This document shows, piece after piece, positions 51,401-61,151 of a stretch of 64,000 nt of DNA (position 1 is its first letter; each line of letters begins with the position of its first letter). Where the stretch lies: the NCBI RefSeq assembly GCF_000949385.2, contig NZ_JYKO02000001.1:5354678-5418677 (forward strand). Reading direction: 5' to 3'. The notes below the pieces were generated by a model. It did no database searches. It was not told the origin of the DNA and was given only the letters and a program-made list of their open reading frames with translations. The translations under genes and the position numbers were made by a program. Source of the stretch: Pseudomonas sp. LFM046. Lineage in GTDB: Bacteria; Pseudomonadota; Gammaproteobacteria; Pseudomonadales; Pseudomonadaceae.

Positions 51401-51841
51401 ATGTTCGGTATCAGCTTCGGTGAACTGCTGCTGATCGGCCTGATCGCCCTTCTGGTGCTCGGGCCCGAGCGGCTGCCCGGCGCAGCGCGTACCGCCGGCC
51501 TCTGGATCGGCCGTCTGAAGCGCAGCTTCAATGCCATCAAGACGGAAGTGGAACGCGAGATCGGCGCTGACGAGATCCGTCGCCAGCTGCATAACGAACA
51601 CATCATGTCGCTGGAAAAGCAGATCAAGGAAAGCATCGCGCCTCCCGCGGCAGAAACCCCAGCGCCCGCTGCCGAGCCTGAAGGCGCCCCGGCGGCGCCA
51701 GCCCCTGTCGCTGCTCCGCAGGTCGCGACCGTACCGGCCGCCGATCAGCCCGCGCCCGGTCAGCCAGTCGCACCTGAGGCAACCGCCCCGGCCAGCTCCC
51801 AGGCCCCCGTCGAACCGCAACAGCCGTCCCGCATCCCATGA
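51401..51841 (+). CDS. tatB: Sec-independent translocase protein TatB
   Basis: Substrate-receptor subunit that works with TatC, 146 residues. The N-terminus [26 protein letters not shown] carries the conserved Glu in the membrane helix and the GPERLP hinge. An amphipathic helix follows, then a Pro/Ala-rich C-terminal tail (about 85-146). The stop overlaps the tatC start by 4 bases. Confidence 0.96.
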   Translation: MFGISFGELLLIGLIALLVLGPERLPGAARTAGLWIGRLKRSFNAIKTEVEREIGADEIRRQLHNEHIMSLEKQIKESIAPPAAETPAPAAEPEGAPAAPAPVAAPQVATVPAADQPAPGQPVAPEATAPASSQAPVEPQQPSRIP

Positions 51842-52632
51842 GCGACCAGAAGCCGGAACAAGACCAGGAAATGCCCCTGGTCTCGCACCTCACCGAACTG
51901 CGTACGCGCCTGCTGCGCTGCGTGGCGGCGATCTTCCTGATCTTCGCCTGCCTGTTCTACTTCGCCCAGAAGATCTACACCCTGGTGTCGGCGCCCCTGC
52001 GCCAGTACCTGCCGGAAGGCGCCACCATGATCGCCACCGACGTGGCATCGCCCTTCCTCACGCCATTCAAGCTGACCATGGTGGTGGCGCTGTTCCTCGC
52101 CATGCCGGTGATCCTGCACCAGGTCTGGGGTTTCATCGCCCCTGGCCTGTACAAACATGAAAAGCGCATCGCCCTGCCCCTGCTGATTTCGAGCATCGTG
52201 CTGTTCTACGCCGGCATGGCCTTCGCCTACTTCCTGGTGTTCCCGCTGATCTTCCACTTCTTCGCCAGCGTGACCCCCGAAGGCGTGTCGATGATGACGG
52301 ACATCACCAGCTACCTCGACTTCGTGATGACGCTGTTCTTCGCCTTCGGTGTCGCCTTCGAGATCCCGGTCGCGGTCGTGCTGCTGATCTGGATCGGCGT
52401 GGTGGACGTGGCCTACCTCAAGCGCATCCGTCCCTACGTGGTCATCGGCTGCTTCGTGGTGGGCATGGTCCTGACCCCGCCGGACATCTTCTCCCAGACG
52501 CTGCTGGCCGTGCCCATGTGGCTGCTGTTCGAGGTCGGCGTATTCTTCGGCGGCCTGATCCGAAAGCGTGGCGAGCACCCGGAAGACGATTCCGAAGAAC
52601 CCGGCGACCAGCCGCCCGCCACCCGCCCGTGA
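51838..52632 (+). CDS. tatC: Sec-independent translocase protein TatC
   Basis: Polytopic core of the Tat translocase that binds twin-arginine signal peptides, 264 residues with six membrane helices. The N-terminal [17 protein letters not shown] holds the signal-peptide-binding residues; [13 protein letters not shown], with its Glu, and [20 protein letters not shown] are family blocks. The C-terminal tail is short and acidic. The rsmE GTG overlaps its stop by 4 bases. Confidence 0.97.
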   Translation: MSDQKPEQDQEMPLVSHLTELRTRLLRCVAAIFLIFACLFYFAQKIYTLVSAPLRQYLPEGATMIATDVASPFLTPFKLTMVVALFLAMPVILHQVWGFIAPGLYKHEKRIALPLLISSIVLFYAGMAFAYFLVFPLIFHFFASVTPEGVSMMTDITSYLDFVMTLFFAFGVAFEIPVAVVLLIWIGVVDVAYLKRIRPYVVIGCFVVGMVLTPPDIFSQTLLAVPMWLLFEVGVFFGGLIRKRGEHPEDDSEEPGDQPPATRP

Positions 52633-53336
52633 ACCTGCTCCTTCTCGAAGACGCCGACTTCATCGCGGCGGACCGGGCGCGCCTGGAAGGCCGGCGCCTG
52701 AAGCACCTGCATGAAGTCCACCGCGCCGAGGCCGGCGACAGCCTGCGGGTGGGCCGCCTGGGCGGCCTCATGGGCCAGGGTCGCCTGTTGCACCTGGAGG
52801 CGGACCACGCCGAGCTGGAGGTCACCTTCGACCAGCCGCCGCCGGCCAAACTGCCCATCACCCTGTTGCTGGCCCTGCCCCGGCCGAAGATGCTCCGCCG
52901 TGTATTCCAGACGGTCGCCGCGATGGGCGTGCCGCGCCTGGTACTGCTGAACAGCTATCGGGTGGAAAAGAGCTTCTGGCAGACCCCGTTCCTCGAACCC
53001 GCCGCCATCCGTGAGCAGTTGGTCCTGGGCCTGGAGCAAGCGCGGGACACCGTGCTGCCGGAGGTGGTCATCGAAAAGCGCTTCAAACCCTTCGTCGAGG
53101 ACCGCCTGCCCCAGCTCGCCGCCGGCACCCTGGGCCTGGTCGGCCACCCCGGCGACCACCCGCCCTGCCCCCGTGCGGTAGACGAGCCCATCACCCTGGC
53201 CATCGGTCCGGAAGGCGGCTGGATTCCCTACGAAGTGGAAAAATTGCACGAAGCCGGCCTGCAACCGGTCCAGCTCGGCGAGCGCATCCTGCGCGTGGAG
53301 ACGGCGGTCACGGCCCTGCTCGCCCGTCTATTCTGA
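52629..53336 (+). CDS. rsmE: 16S rRNA (uracil1498-N3)-methyltransferase
   Basis: SPOUT-fold methyltransferase acting on U1498 of 16S rRNA, 235 residues. The N-terminal PUA-like domain has [20 protein letters not shown]. The knotted SAM site is formed by [10 protein letters not shown] and [19 protein letters not shown]. The start is GTG at 52629, coupled to tatC. A small hairpin (GATGCTG ... CAGCATC, about 53342-53366) follows the stop. Confidence 0.94.
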   Translation: MNLLLLEDADFIAADRARLEGRRLKHLHEVHRAEAGDSLRVGRLGGLMGQGRLLHLEADHAELEVTFDQPPPAKLPITLLLALPRPKMLRRVFQTVAAMGVPRLVLLNSYRVEKSFWQTPFLEPAAIREQLVLGLEQARDTVLPEVVIEKRFKPFVEDRLPQLAAGTLGLVGHPGDHPPCPRAVDEPITLAIGPEGGWIPYEVEKLHEAGLQPVQLGERILRVETAVTALLARLF

Positions 53337-53386
53337 GTCACGATGCTGGCGTAGGCTGGCAGCATCCTTAGTCATCGAGACTCTCC

Positions 53387-53809
53387 ATGCGACCGTTGAC
53401 CATCGACCTCGACCAGATCGCCTTCGCCCTCAATACCGAAGGTCTCGACCACTACCTCGACCTGCTCAGCGGCAAGGTGCTGCTGATCCCCGAAGAAGAC
53501 GCCGATCCCGAACTGGAAGCCCTGCTGCGCGAAGAACCCGAGCGCTTCCTCCTGGTGGAGCCGCTGGGCCAGGGCGACGAACTGGCGCTGATGCAGGAAT
53601 TCCTGGTGGAAGTGGTCCACCCGCACGCCTACGCCGCTCTGCAACAGGCCCTGGGCGGCCGCAAACCCGCCCGCTCCTTTCGCCACGTGCTGATGGAATA
53701 CCCGGTGCTGCTGGAAGCCTGGCACCAGTTCGAGGCCGCCCGCCTGCGCGAGCTGGCCCAGGACTGGCTGGAAGAGAACGAACTGCAACCGGCCCAGCCG
53801 CTGCATTGA
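53387..53809 (+). CDS. UPF0158 family protein
   Basis: Uncharacterised acidic protein of 140 residues. It starts MRPLTIDLDQIAFALNTEGLDHYLDLLSGKVLLIPEED and has the family block FRHVLMEYPVLLEAWHQFEAARLRELAQDWLEENEL near the C-terminus. No signal peptide or membrane segment. It lies 50 bases after rsmE and is convergent with the RDD gene. I know of no assigned function for the family. Confidence 0.8.
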   Translation: MRPLTIDLDQIAFALNTEGLDHYLDLLSGKVLLIPEEDADPELEALLREEPERFLLVEPLGQGDELALMQEFLVEVVHPHAYAALQQALGGRKPARSFRHVLMEYPVLLEAWHQFEAARLRELAQDWLEENELQPAQPLH

Positions 53810-53840
53810 GTCGACCGCCGGCTACCTTATCCCCCAGCCC

Positions 53841-53872
53841 CGTAGGATGGGTGGAGCGGAGCGATACCCATC
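53841..53872. repeat. REP-like GTAGGATGGGT palindrome
   Basis: CGTAGGATGGGTGGAGCGGA (53841-53860) runs into GCGATACCCATC. GATGGGT (53846-53852) pairs with ACCCATC (53866-53872). This is a frequent Pseudomonas intergenic motif that begins like the elements at 5116 and 9181. It abuts the RDD terminator. Confidence 0.65.
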
Positions 53873-53877
53873 AAAAA

Positions 53878-53904
53878 GGCCGGCCCGGTTACACCGGGCC
53901 GGCC
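53878..53904 (-). terminator. Terminator of the ABC transporter-RDD operon
   Basis: GGCCGGCCCGG (53878-53888), TTACA, CCGGGCCGGCC (53894-53904): an 11-bp stem followed on the minus strand by TTTTT, 13 bases past the RDD stop. Confidence 0.9.
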
Positions 53905-53916
53905 CATGGACCAGTT

Positions 53917-54444
53917 TCAGTGCTGACTTACGGACGCTTCCGCTGGAGCGCCCGAATGGAGCTGTGGCGCAACCCGAAGGATCACCAGGGTTCCAGCGAG
54001 GCGGTCATGGGGGCCCTGGTTGCGCTTATCCACAAACATCCAGATCACCAGAACGATGAAGCCGTAATTGACGAGCGCTACGAGCGCTGAGAAGACGCCA
54101 TAGCGAAGTATCAATCGCCATAGAGCCGGACGAGCCAGAGTACGTCGATCCACCAGTTCCGCACCTATCGCCCGCATACCGGGTGTTTGCCCCCAGCGGT
54201 ACCAGCAAAACAGAAAGTAGACGGGGCCGAGCAGCAGCATAAGCATCCACTCCAGCAGCCTGAGCAGCGAAGTGGACTCACCGCCCCAATGAATCAGCCC
54301 CAGGGCGATTGCCACGCCCAGTGCGGCCAGCAGAAGCAGATCCAGCAGTGCGCCGGCCCCACGGTCGAGCCCCCCCACAAGCTGGTAATGCTCACCGGTG
54401 GCCTGATGCTCCAGGGTAAACCTGTTGACTCGACGGTCTTCCAT
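53917..54444 (-). CDS. RDD family membrane protein
   Basis: Small polytopic membrane protein of 175 residues. The RDD-like first helix begins RGAGALLDLLLLAALGVAIAL (about 27-48). Further helices lie at about 60-84 and 112-137, with the cytosolic GQTPGMRAIGAELVDRRT segment between them and HDRLAGTLVI near the end. The first conserved Asp is present; the helix pattern fits the family. It begins 24 bases after the ABC ATPase gene with AAGGAG upstream, and the common terminator comes after it, so it appears to be part of that operon. Function unknown; some RDD proteins act as Na+(K+)/H+ antiporters. Confidence 0.8.
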   Translation of the reverse strand: MEDRRVNRFTLEHQATGEHYQLVGGLDRGAGALLDLLLLAALGVAIALGLIHWGGESTSLLRLLEWMLMLLLGPVYFLFCWYRWGQTPGMRAIGAELVDRRTLARPALWRLILRYGVFSALVALVNYGFIVLVIWMFVDKRNQGPHDRLAGTLVILRVAPQLHSGAPAEASVSQH

Positions 54445-54468
54445 GACCCTCTCACTCCTTCCGGGAAG

Positions 54469-55195
<727 letters not shown>

Positions 55196-55203
<8 letters not shown>

Positions 55204-56158
55204 TTTTCCCGAGCCTCCGCTCCAGACGGCTGGCGATTTGCGACAGCGGCAGGTTGATGACGAGGTACAGCGCCGCGACGCAGAACCAGATTTCGAAGGT
55301 GGAGAACGAGGTGGTGATCGCTTCGCGGCCGCTCTTGGTCAGCTCGGTGATGGCGATCACCGAGACCAGCGAGGTGTCCTTCACCAGGCTGATGAACTGC
55401 CCGGCCAGGGGCGGCAGCACGCGCTTGAAGGCCTGGGGCAGGATCACATGGCGCATGGACTGGCCGCCGGTCAGGCCCAGGGAACGGGCCGCTTCGTTCT
55501 GGCCACGGGCAATGGACTGCACGCCGGCGCGGACGATCTCGCCCACATAGGCGCCGGTGAACAGCGCCAGCGCCGCCACCCCGGCGAACTCGCGGGAGAG
55601 GTTCAGCACCGTGCCGATGAAGAAGTAGAAGATGAAGATCTGCACCAGCAGCGGCGTGCCGCGTACCAGTTCGACATAGACGGTGGACAGGTCGCGCAGG
55701 GTGGGGTTGTGCGACAGCCGGCAGAGGCCGGTGAACAGGCCGATCAGCAGGCCGGTAGCGCCGGACAGCACGGATATCCACAGGGTCGTCCAGAGGCCCC
55801 AGAGCAGCGGGCCGGCCGCCCAGTGGCGGGTCACGCCGATCAGGTCGCCTTCGGAAACATCGTCACCCTGGCTGACCTGCAGGCTGTCCTTGGCCACTTC
55901 CAGCACCTGCTCCTGGCCGCCCTCGGCGGCCAGGGTCACGCGGGCGTTGCTGCCGGCCTCGGTGATGGCGCTGATGGTGCCGTAGTCGGCGGCACGCTGG
56001 CCTTCTTCCGCCTGGTAGGCGAAGTACTGGGGCACGCGGTTCCAGCGCCACTCATAGGAAATCAGCGAAGTGGAATACCAGAGCGCATAGCCCATCACGA
56101 CCAGGATGAAACCGGTCAGGATGTGCCAGGGCCAGGTGCGGCGATGCTTTCTAATCAC
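55196..56158 (-). CDS. Polar amino-acid ABC transporter, permease
   Basis: Membrane subunit of the HisM/GlnP family, 320 residues. It is longer than usual because of an N-terminal membrane helix (about 10-30) and a polar insert of about 90 residues before the five-helix core. The EAA loop is [33 protein letters not shown]. The start is GTG at 56158. It is separated from the binding-protein gene by a strong hairpin. Confidence 0.93.
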
Positions 56159-56190
56159 GGGAAATCTCGCTCATGGCGGGGGACAAAAGG

Positions 56191-56217
56191 CAGGCCCGGC
56201 CTTGTGGGCCGGGCCTG
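56191..56217 (-). terminator. Hairpin between binding-protein and permease genes
   Basis: CAGGCCCGGCC (56191-56201), TTGTG loop, GGCCGGGCCTG (56207-56217): an 11-bp stem with TTTT shortly after on the minus strand. It lies inside the operon, so it probably reduces expression of the permease and ATPase relative to the binding protein. Confidence 0.75.
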
Positions 56218-56250
56218 TCATTGCCAGCGTGGACCAATGGCCCGCTGGAC

Positions 56251-57042
56251 TTATTCCATCTCTTTCAGCCAGTCGGTCTTCTTGAACCACTTGGCATGGA
56301 TGCGATCGTAGGTGCCGTCCTGCTTGATCTGGTGCAGGTAGTTGTTGATCCAGTTGAGGCTGTCGTAGTCGCCCTTCTTCAGGCCGAAGGCCAGCGGCTC
56401 GTAGGTGAAGGGCTCTTCCAGGAACGCCAGCTTGCCGGCGCCGGCCTTGTTCACCGCCACCACGTTGTACGGGGCGTCGTAGATGAAGGCGTCAGCCTTG
56501 CCGTTGACCACGTCCATCACCGCTTCCTGCTCGTTGTCGAAGCCGTGGTACTGGGCCTTGGAGATCAGCTTCTTGGCCACCATTTCGCCGGTGGTGCCGA
56601 TCTTCGAGGTGATGCGGTACTTGGCATCGTTCAGGTCCTTGTAGGACTTGATCTCGCCTTGCAGCTCCTTGCGGATCAGCAGGGTCTGGCCGACCACGAT
56701 GAAGGGCTCGGAGAAGTTGATGCGCAGGTTGCGCTCCTGGGTCAGGGTCATGCCGGAACCGATCATGTCGAACTTGTCGGTCAGCAGCGCCGGAATGATG
56801 CCGTCGTAGCTGGTGGACACCAGCTCCAGCTTGACGCCCATGGACTTGGCCATGGCCTTCAGCACGTCGACTTCGAAGCCGATGATCTCACCGCGCTTGT
56901 TGGTCATCTCGAAGGGCATGTAGGTCGGGTCCATGCCGACGCGCAGGGTGCCGCGCTTGACGGCGTCGTCGACCATGCCGGCGTGGGCCAGCCCGGTCAG
57001 GGCGCAGGCGGAGAACAGCAGTGACGCGAGAAACTTTTTCAT
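56251..57042 (-). CDS. Polar amino-acid ABC transporter, periplasmic binding protein
   Basis: Solute-binding protein family 3, 263 residues with signal peptide (MKKFLASLLFSACALTGLAHA). VGMDPTYMPFEMTNKRGEIIGFEVDVLKAMAK and TSYDGIIPALLTDKFDMIGSGMTLTQERN form the ligand lobe. The family binds polar or basic amino acids, glutamine or glutamate; the exact ligand cannot be called. It is the promoter-proximal gene, with GGAG five bases before the ATG and a sigma-54-type promoter upstream. Confidence 0.94.
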   Translation of the reverse strand: MKKFLASLLFSACALTGLAHAGMVDDAVKRGTLRVGMDPTYMPFEMTNKRGEIIGFEVDVLKAMAKSMGVKLELVSTSYDGIIPALLTDKFDMIGSGMTLTQERNLRINFSEPFIVVGQTLLIRKELQGEIKSYKDLNDAKYRITSKIGTTGEMVAKKLISKAQYHGFDNEQEAVMDVVNGKADAFIYDAPYNVVAVNKAGAGKLAFLEEPFTYEPLAFGLKKGDYDSLNWINNYLHQIKQDGTYDRIHAKWFKKTDWLKEME

Positions 57043-57065
57043 TTTTTCTCCTAATGGGGCAGCTC

Positions 57066-57077
57066 GTTGTTCTTCTT
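57066..57077 (-). promoter_or_regulatory. A-rich Crc/Hfq-type motif in the transporter leader
   Basis: On the minus strand AAGAAGAACAAC fits AANAANAA, about 25 bases before the binding-protein ATG. Pseudomonas Crc/Hfq often represses amino-acid uptake genes through such sites; here it is inferred from sequence only. Confidence 0.4.
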
Positions 57078-57146
57078 CAAGCCCACGGATGACGGGGCAT
57101 GGCGCGCATGCTAACGCCCATCGTCGTGGATGGCGAGTCGCAATAA

Positions 57147-57162
57147 AGCAGTAATCGGGCCA
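57147..57162 (-). promoter_or_regulatory. Sigma-54-type -24/-12 promoter for the amino-acid ABC transporter
   Basis: Minus-strand TGGCCCGATTACTGCT matches TGGCACGN4TTGCW at all but two positions, with GG and GC exactly 10 bases apart. Start of transcription would be near 57135, about 93 bases before the ATG. Confidence 0.62.
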
Positions 57163-57164
57163 GA

Positions 57165-57602
57165 TCAGCTTTGCAGCAGGAAGGTGACCGGCCCGTCATT
57201 GACCAGGTGCACCTGCATGTTGGCGCCGAAGCGCCCGGTGGCCACCTGCGGGTGCTTGAGGCGGGCCTGGCGCACCAGGTAGTCGAACAGCGCCTCGCCT
57301 CGGGCGGGCGGCGCTGCTGTGGAGAAGCTCGGACGCAGGCCGCTGTTGGTGTCCGCGGCCAGGGTGAACTGGGAAACCAGCAGCAGGCCACCGCCGACGG
57401 CCCCCAGGGACAGGTTCATCTTGCCCTCGGCATCGGCGAACACCCGGTAGTTGACCAGCTTGTGCAGCAGCTTGTCGGCGCTGGCCTCGGTGTCCTGGGG
57501 CTCGACGCCCACCAGCACCAGCAGCCCCTGGTCGATGGCACCGACCACTTCACCTTCCACCTCGACGCGAGCGGCGCTGACGCGTTGCAGCAGCGCCTTC
57601 AT
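57165..57602 (-). CDS. dtd: D-aminoacyl-tRNA deacylase
   Basis: Proofreading enzyme that hydrolyses D-aminoacyl-tRNA and Gly-tRNA-Ala, 145 residues. The SQFTL motif ([20 protein letters not shown]) and the C-terminal [11 protein letters not shown], carrying the Gly-Pro cross-subunit motif, are both intact. The ATG overlaps the pip stop by one base, so it is translated after pip on the same transcript. Confidence 0.96.
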   Translation of the reverse strand: MKALLQRVSAARVEVEGEVVGAIDQGLLVLVGVEPQDTEASADKLLHKLVNYRVFADAEGKMNLSLGAVGGGLLLVSQFTLAADTNSGLRPSFSTAAPPARGEALFDYLVRQARLKHPQVATGRFGANMQVHLVNDGPVTFLLQS

Positions 57603-58576
57603 CAGGCGTCCTCCTCCGGCGGCATATTCAGCAGACGGCGGGCCATCTGGCTGGATGCACGCACCAGGGCGTCGGTGATACCGGCCTCGGAGGCGGCGTG
57701 ACCGGCGTCACGGACGATCTGCAGCTCGCTGTTGGGCCAGGCCTTGTGCAGTGCCCAGGCGTTGTCCAACGGGCAGATGGCGTCGTAGCGGCCATGCACG
57801 ATGACGCCCGGCAGGTGGGCGATGCGCGGCATGTCGCGAAGCAGCTGGTTGGGTTCGAGGAAGGCGTTGTTGACGAAGTAGTGACACTCGATGCGGGCGA
57901 TGGACAGAGCACGCATCGGCTCGCTGAAGCGCTCCACCACCGGCGCGCTGGGGCGCAGGGTGGCGGTGCGGCCTTCCCAGGTGGACCACGCCTTGGCGGC
58001 GTGCATCTGGGCGATCTGGTCCGGCCCGGTCAGGCGCTTGTGGTAGGCCTGCATCAGGTCGCCATGCTCCTCGGCCGGAATGGGCGCCAGATAGTCTTCC
58101 CAGTAGTCCGGGAACATCCGGCTGCACCCTTCCTGGTAGAACCAGTGGAAGTCCTCCGGGCGGCACAGGAAGATGCCCCGCAGGATCAGGCCGAGCACAC
58201 GCTCCGGATGGGTCTGGGCATAGGCCAGGGAGAGCGTGGAGCCCCAGGAACCGCCGAACAGCACCCACTTGTCGATTCCCAGGTGCTGGCGAATGCGTTC
58301 CAGGTCGGCCACCAGGTCCCAGGTGGTGTTCTTCTCCAGGCTCGCATGGGGTGTTGAACGGCCGCAGCCGCGCTGGTCGAAGGTGACGATGCGGTAGAGG
58401 TTCGGATCGAAGAAACGCCGGCTCATGGCGTCACAGCCGGCCCCAGGCCCGCCGTGGATGAACACCACCGGCAAGCCTTCAGGCGTGCCGCTTTCGTCCA
58501 CGTAGAGCACGTGCGGCGCGTCCACCGCCAGTTCGTGCCGGGCGTAGGGTTTTATCTCCGGGTACAAAGGCTGCAT
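57602..58576 (-). CDS. pip: Proline iminopeptidase
   Basis: Cytosolic alpha/beta-hydrolase of peptidase family S33 removing N-terminal proline, 324 residues. The oxyanion segment is HGGPGAGCD, the nucleophile elbow [14 protein letters not shown] and the acid region HGRYDAICP, with the late His in [13 protein letters not shown] 58576 ([11 protein letters not shown]) was chosen; the open frame extends over 100 residues upstream without family similarity. Divergent from the small lipoprotein gene. Confidence 0.95.
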   Translation of the reverse strand: MQPLYPEIKPYARHELAVDAPHVLYVDESGTPEGLPVVFIHGGPGAGCDAMSRRFFDPNLYRIVTFDQRGCGRSTPHASLEKNTTWDLVADLERIRQHLGIDKWVLFGGSWGSTLSLAYAQTHPERVLGLILRGIFLCRPEDFHWFYQEGCSRMFPDYWEDYLAPIPAEEHGDLMQAYHKRLTGPDQIAQMHAAKAWSTWEGRTATLRPSAPVVERFSEPMRALSIARIECHYFVNNAFLEPNQLLRDMPRIAHLPGVIVHGRYDAICPLDNAWALHKAWPNSELQIVRDAGHAASEAGITDALVRASSQMARRLLNMPPEEDA

Positions 58577-58670
58577 TCTGGGCTCCCTGGAACTGTGCGA
58601 AAGGTCGACTCCTGGGGGAGTCCGGCCTTCTAACCTGCCGGGAATCATAACGAGGAAAAAGGAGTTCAGC

Positions 58671-59102
58671 ATGCTACTCAGGAAGTTCGCGCTGCCGACG
58701 CTCTGCGTTCTGGCAATCCTAGCCGGTTGTGGCCGAAACGACCCCGCCGCCGCGCTGGATGCGGCGGTGCAGCAACTACAGGACAACCTCGAAGCGAAGA
58801 AGACCCGCGCGGTGCTGGACCAGTTGCATCCGCAATTCATCGCCCAGCAGCAGAATGACCGCGACTGGGCGAAGCGCACCATGACGCTGATGTTCCTGCG
58901 CCACCAGAACGTCAGCGTCCTCGCCCTGACCAAGGCCAACCGGCTGGACCCGACCTACCACGAAAAGGGCTACACCGACGCCCAGGTGGCCCTCGCCGGC
59001 GCCGAGGGGCTGATTCCCGACAGCGCGCGTCACTACGGCGTGAAGCTGGAATGGTGGCTGGAAGACGGCGAGTGGAAACTCGCCAGGCTGGATTGGCAAT
59101 GA
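58671..59102 (+). CDS. Small predicted lipoprotein of unknown function
   Basis: Predicted lipoprotein of 143 residues. The signal peptide MLLRKFALPTLCVLAILAGC ends in lipobox LAGC (Cys20). The mature part is mixed helix-sheet (NNDRDWAKRTMTLMFLRHQN, ending VKLEWWLEDGEWKLARLDWQ), like a small NTF2- or DUF4878-type domain. GGAG precedes the ATG by 7 bases. It overlaps the NUDIX gene by 4 bases, so the two are translated together. Confidence 0.8.
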   Translation: MLLRKFALPTLCVLAILAGCGRNDPAAALDAAVQQLQDNLEAKKTRAVLDQLHPQFIAQQQNDRDWAKRTMTLMFLRHQNVSVLALTKANRLDPTYHEKGYTDAQVALAGAEGLIPDSARHYGVKLEWWLEDGEWKLARLDWQ

Positions 59103-59572
59103 GCGCACCACTGACCCACCGCATTCGTGCCGCCGGCCTGCTGGTACGGGACGGCCGCATCCTGCTGGTCAAGCACGTGGTAGGCGACGACACCTACTGG
59201 ATACCGCCAGGTGGCGGCTTCGAATCCCAGACCGACGAATCCACCCGCGACACGGTGCGCCGCGAGTTCATGGAGGAGACCGGGCTGGAGGTGGAGGTCG
59301 GCCCGCTGGTCTACGTCCGTGAGTTCGCCGAGCCGGCCATGGGCCGCTTCCACATGGAGCTGTTCTACCGGATCGACGCCTGGCGCGGCGAACTCAGCAT
59401 GGCCAACCTGAACGGCCTCGGCGGAGACGAGTTCGAGATCCGCGAACTGGGCTGGGTCAGTCGCGACGAGCTGGCCGGATTGCCCTTCTACCCCGCCGAG
59501 CTGCTGGACGACGTCTGGGAGCGGGTGGCGGCCGAGGACGTGGTGATTCGCCACCTCGGCCTCCAGCGCTGA
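59099..59572 (+). CDS. NUDIX hydrolase
   Basis: Nucleotide diphosphate hydrolase-type protein of 157 residues. The Nudix box is GGGFESQTDESTRDTVRREFMEETGLEVEV, a version with a few extra residues before REFMEETG. The substrate is not clear from the sequence. ATG 59099 overlaps the stop of the lipoprotein gene. The 151-base gap that follows has no obvious terminator. Confidence 0.88.
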   Translation: MSAPLTHRIRAAGLLVRDGRILLVKHVVGDDTYWIPPGGGFESQTDESTRDTVRREFMEETGLEVEVGPLVYVREFAEPAMGRFHMELFYRIDAWRGELSMANLNGLGGDEFEIRELGWVSRDELAGLPFYPAELLDDVWERVAAEDVVIRHLGLQR

Positions 59573-59723
59573 AGGCCTGTCAGTCCCGCGCGGCAACCCC
59601 AGCCGGACGGCAGCGGGTTTAGAGCCATTGGTTATGGCGGCAATCAGCTCTTGGTCTGAAACCCCGGGGGCTTGCCGCTAGCCTTTAGCTTCTGAGGCGT
59701 TCAGCACCACGAGGGCAATCGCC

Positions 59724-61136
59724 ATGGAACCCGAGCTGTTGGAGACCGACTATCTGGTGATCGGCGCCGGCGCGGCGGCGATGGCGTTCGTCGATACCTT
59801 GCTCAGCGAGTCCGACGCCACAGTGCTGATGGTGGACCGCCACGCCCAGCCCGGCGGCCACTGGAACGACGCCTACCCCTTCGTCCGCCTTCACCAGCCC
59901 TCGGCCTGCTACGGCGTGAACTCCCGTGAACTGGGCAGTGGGAAGAAAGACCGCTCCGCGCTGGGGGAAAACCTCTACGAACTGGCCTCCGGCGCAGAAA
60001 TCCTCAGCTACTACGAGCAGGTGATGAACCAGCAGTTCCTGCCGTCGGGGCGCGTGCGCTACTGCGCCATGTGCGACTACATCGGCGACCGCGCCTCGGA
60101 CCATCGATTCGTTTCCCTGCTGAGCGGCCGCGAATACCGGGTGCAGGTCCGGCGCAAGCTGGTCGACGCCACGCACGCCCAGACCCAGGTGCCCTCCACT
60201 CACCCCCCGAAATACCAGGTCGCCACTGGGGTGACCTGTGTGCCGCCCAACGAGCTGCCGCAAATCCGCCAGCCGTATCCGGCCTATGTGGTGGTGGGCT
60301 CCGGCAAGACCGGTATCGACACCTGCCTGTGGCTGCTGCAGAACGGCGTGGCACCGGCGTCGATCCACTGGATCATGCCCAATGACCCCTGGCTGGTGGA
60401 TCGCGCCACCCTGCAACCCGGCCTCGAGTACTTCGAGCACAGCATGCGCGGTGTCACGGCACAGTACTCGGCCCTCGCCGCCGCCACCTCGCTCGCGGAC
60501 TTGTTCGACCGGCTTGAACAGTCGGGCCAGTTGCTGCGTATCGATCCATCCGTCACGCCGCAGGCCTATCGCGGCGCCACCGTCACCCGCAGCGAACTGG
60601 ACGCCCTGCGCGGCATCGGACACAAGGTCCGGCTGGGCCATGTGGAGGCGATCGAGCCGGAGAGGGTTCTGCTGGACGGAGGCAGCGTCGCAGTGCCCGC
60701 CGGGGCCTTGTTCATCGACTGCAGTGCCAACGGTCTGGCCGGATGGAAGGTGGCGCCGGTGTTCGACGGGAGCCGGATCAACCTCACCCTTGTCAGCAAC
60801 AACCAACCGGTCTTTTCGGCTGCCCTGATCGCGTTCGTCGAACGCCACCTGGCGGACGACGCGGAGAAGAACGCCTATTGCCGGCCAGTCCCGGCGCCAC
60901 GGGTTCCGGAGGACTGGGTCAGGATCTGGGCCAGCTATCTGGGCAACCTCCAGCACTGGTTCGAAAACAAGGCCCTGACCCAGTGGCTGTTCAGCTCACG
61001 CCTCTTTCTGATGACCACGGTGGTACGCGAGGTCAGGCCGGAGGACAGTGAGCGTCAGGCACTGCTCCACGAGTTGGCCCTCGCCCGGCAACAGGCTGCG
61101 GTGAATCTGCCAAAGCTAATGGCGCTGCTCGCCTGA
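59724..61136 (+). CDS. FAD/NAD(P)-binding oxidoreductase, flavin-monooxygenase-like
   Basis: Predicted flavoprotein of 470 residues with two dinucleotide-binding motifs: GAGAAA at residues 14-19 (FAD) and GSGKTG near 192-197 (NAD(P)H). Segments GGHWNDAYPFVRLHQPSACYGVNS and FIDCSANGLAG resemble FMO/BVMO-like uncharacterised oxidoreductases, but I do not see the FATGY- or BVMO-type fingerprint. The gene lies 15 bases before an epoxide-hydrolase-like gene and probably forms an operon with it. It interrupts the core order between the NUDIX and hut genes. Substrate unknown. Confidence 0.75.
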   Translation: MEPELLETDYLVIGAGAAAMAFVDTLLSESDATVLMVDRHAQPGGHWNDAYPFVRLHQPSACYGVNSRELGSGKKDRSALGENLYELASGAEILSYYEQVMNQQFLPSGRVRYCAMCDYIGDRASDHRFVSLLSGREYRVQVRRKLVDATHAQTQVPSTHPPKYQVATGVTCVPPNELPQIRQPYPAYVVVGSGKTGIDTCLWLLQNGVAPASIHWIMPNDPWLVDRATLQPGLEYFEHSMRGVTAQYSALAAATSLADLFDRLEQSGQLLRIDPSVTPQAYRGATVTRSELDALRGIGHKVRLGHVEAIEPERVLLDGGSVAVPAGALFIDCSANGLAGWKVAPVFDGSRINLTLVSNNQPVFSAALIAFVERHLADDAEKNAYCRPVPAPRVPEDWVRIWASYLGNLQHWFENKALTQWLFSSRLFLMTTVVREVRPEDSERQALLHELALARQQAAVNLPKLMALLA

Positions 61137-61151
61137 ACGGATGGTGTGGAT

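Noticed and set aside
59724-61136. Baeyer-Villiger monooxygenase annotation
   Set aside because: The BVMO fingerprint between the two Rossmann motifs is not visible, so only a general flavoprotein call is supported.
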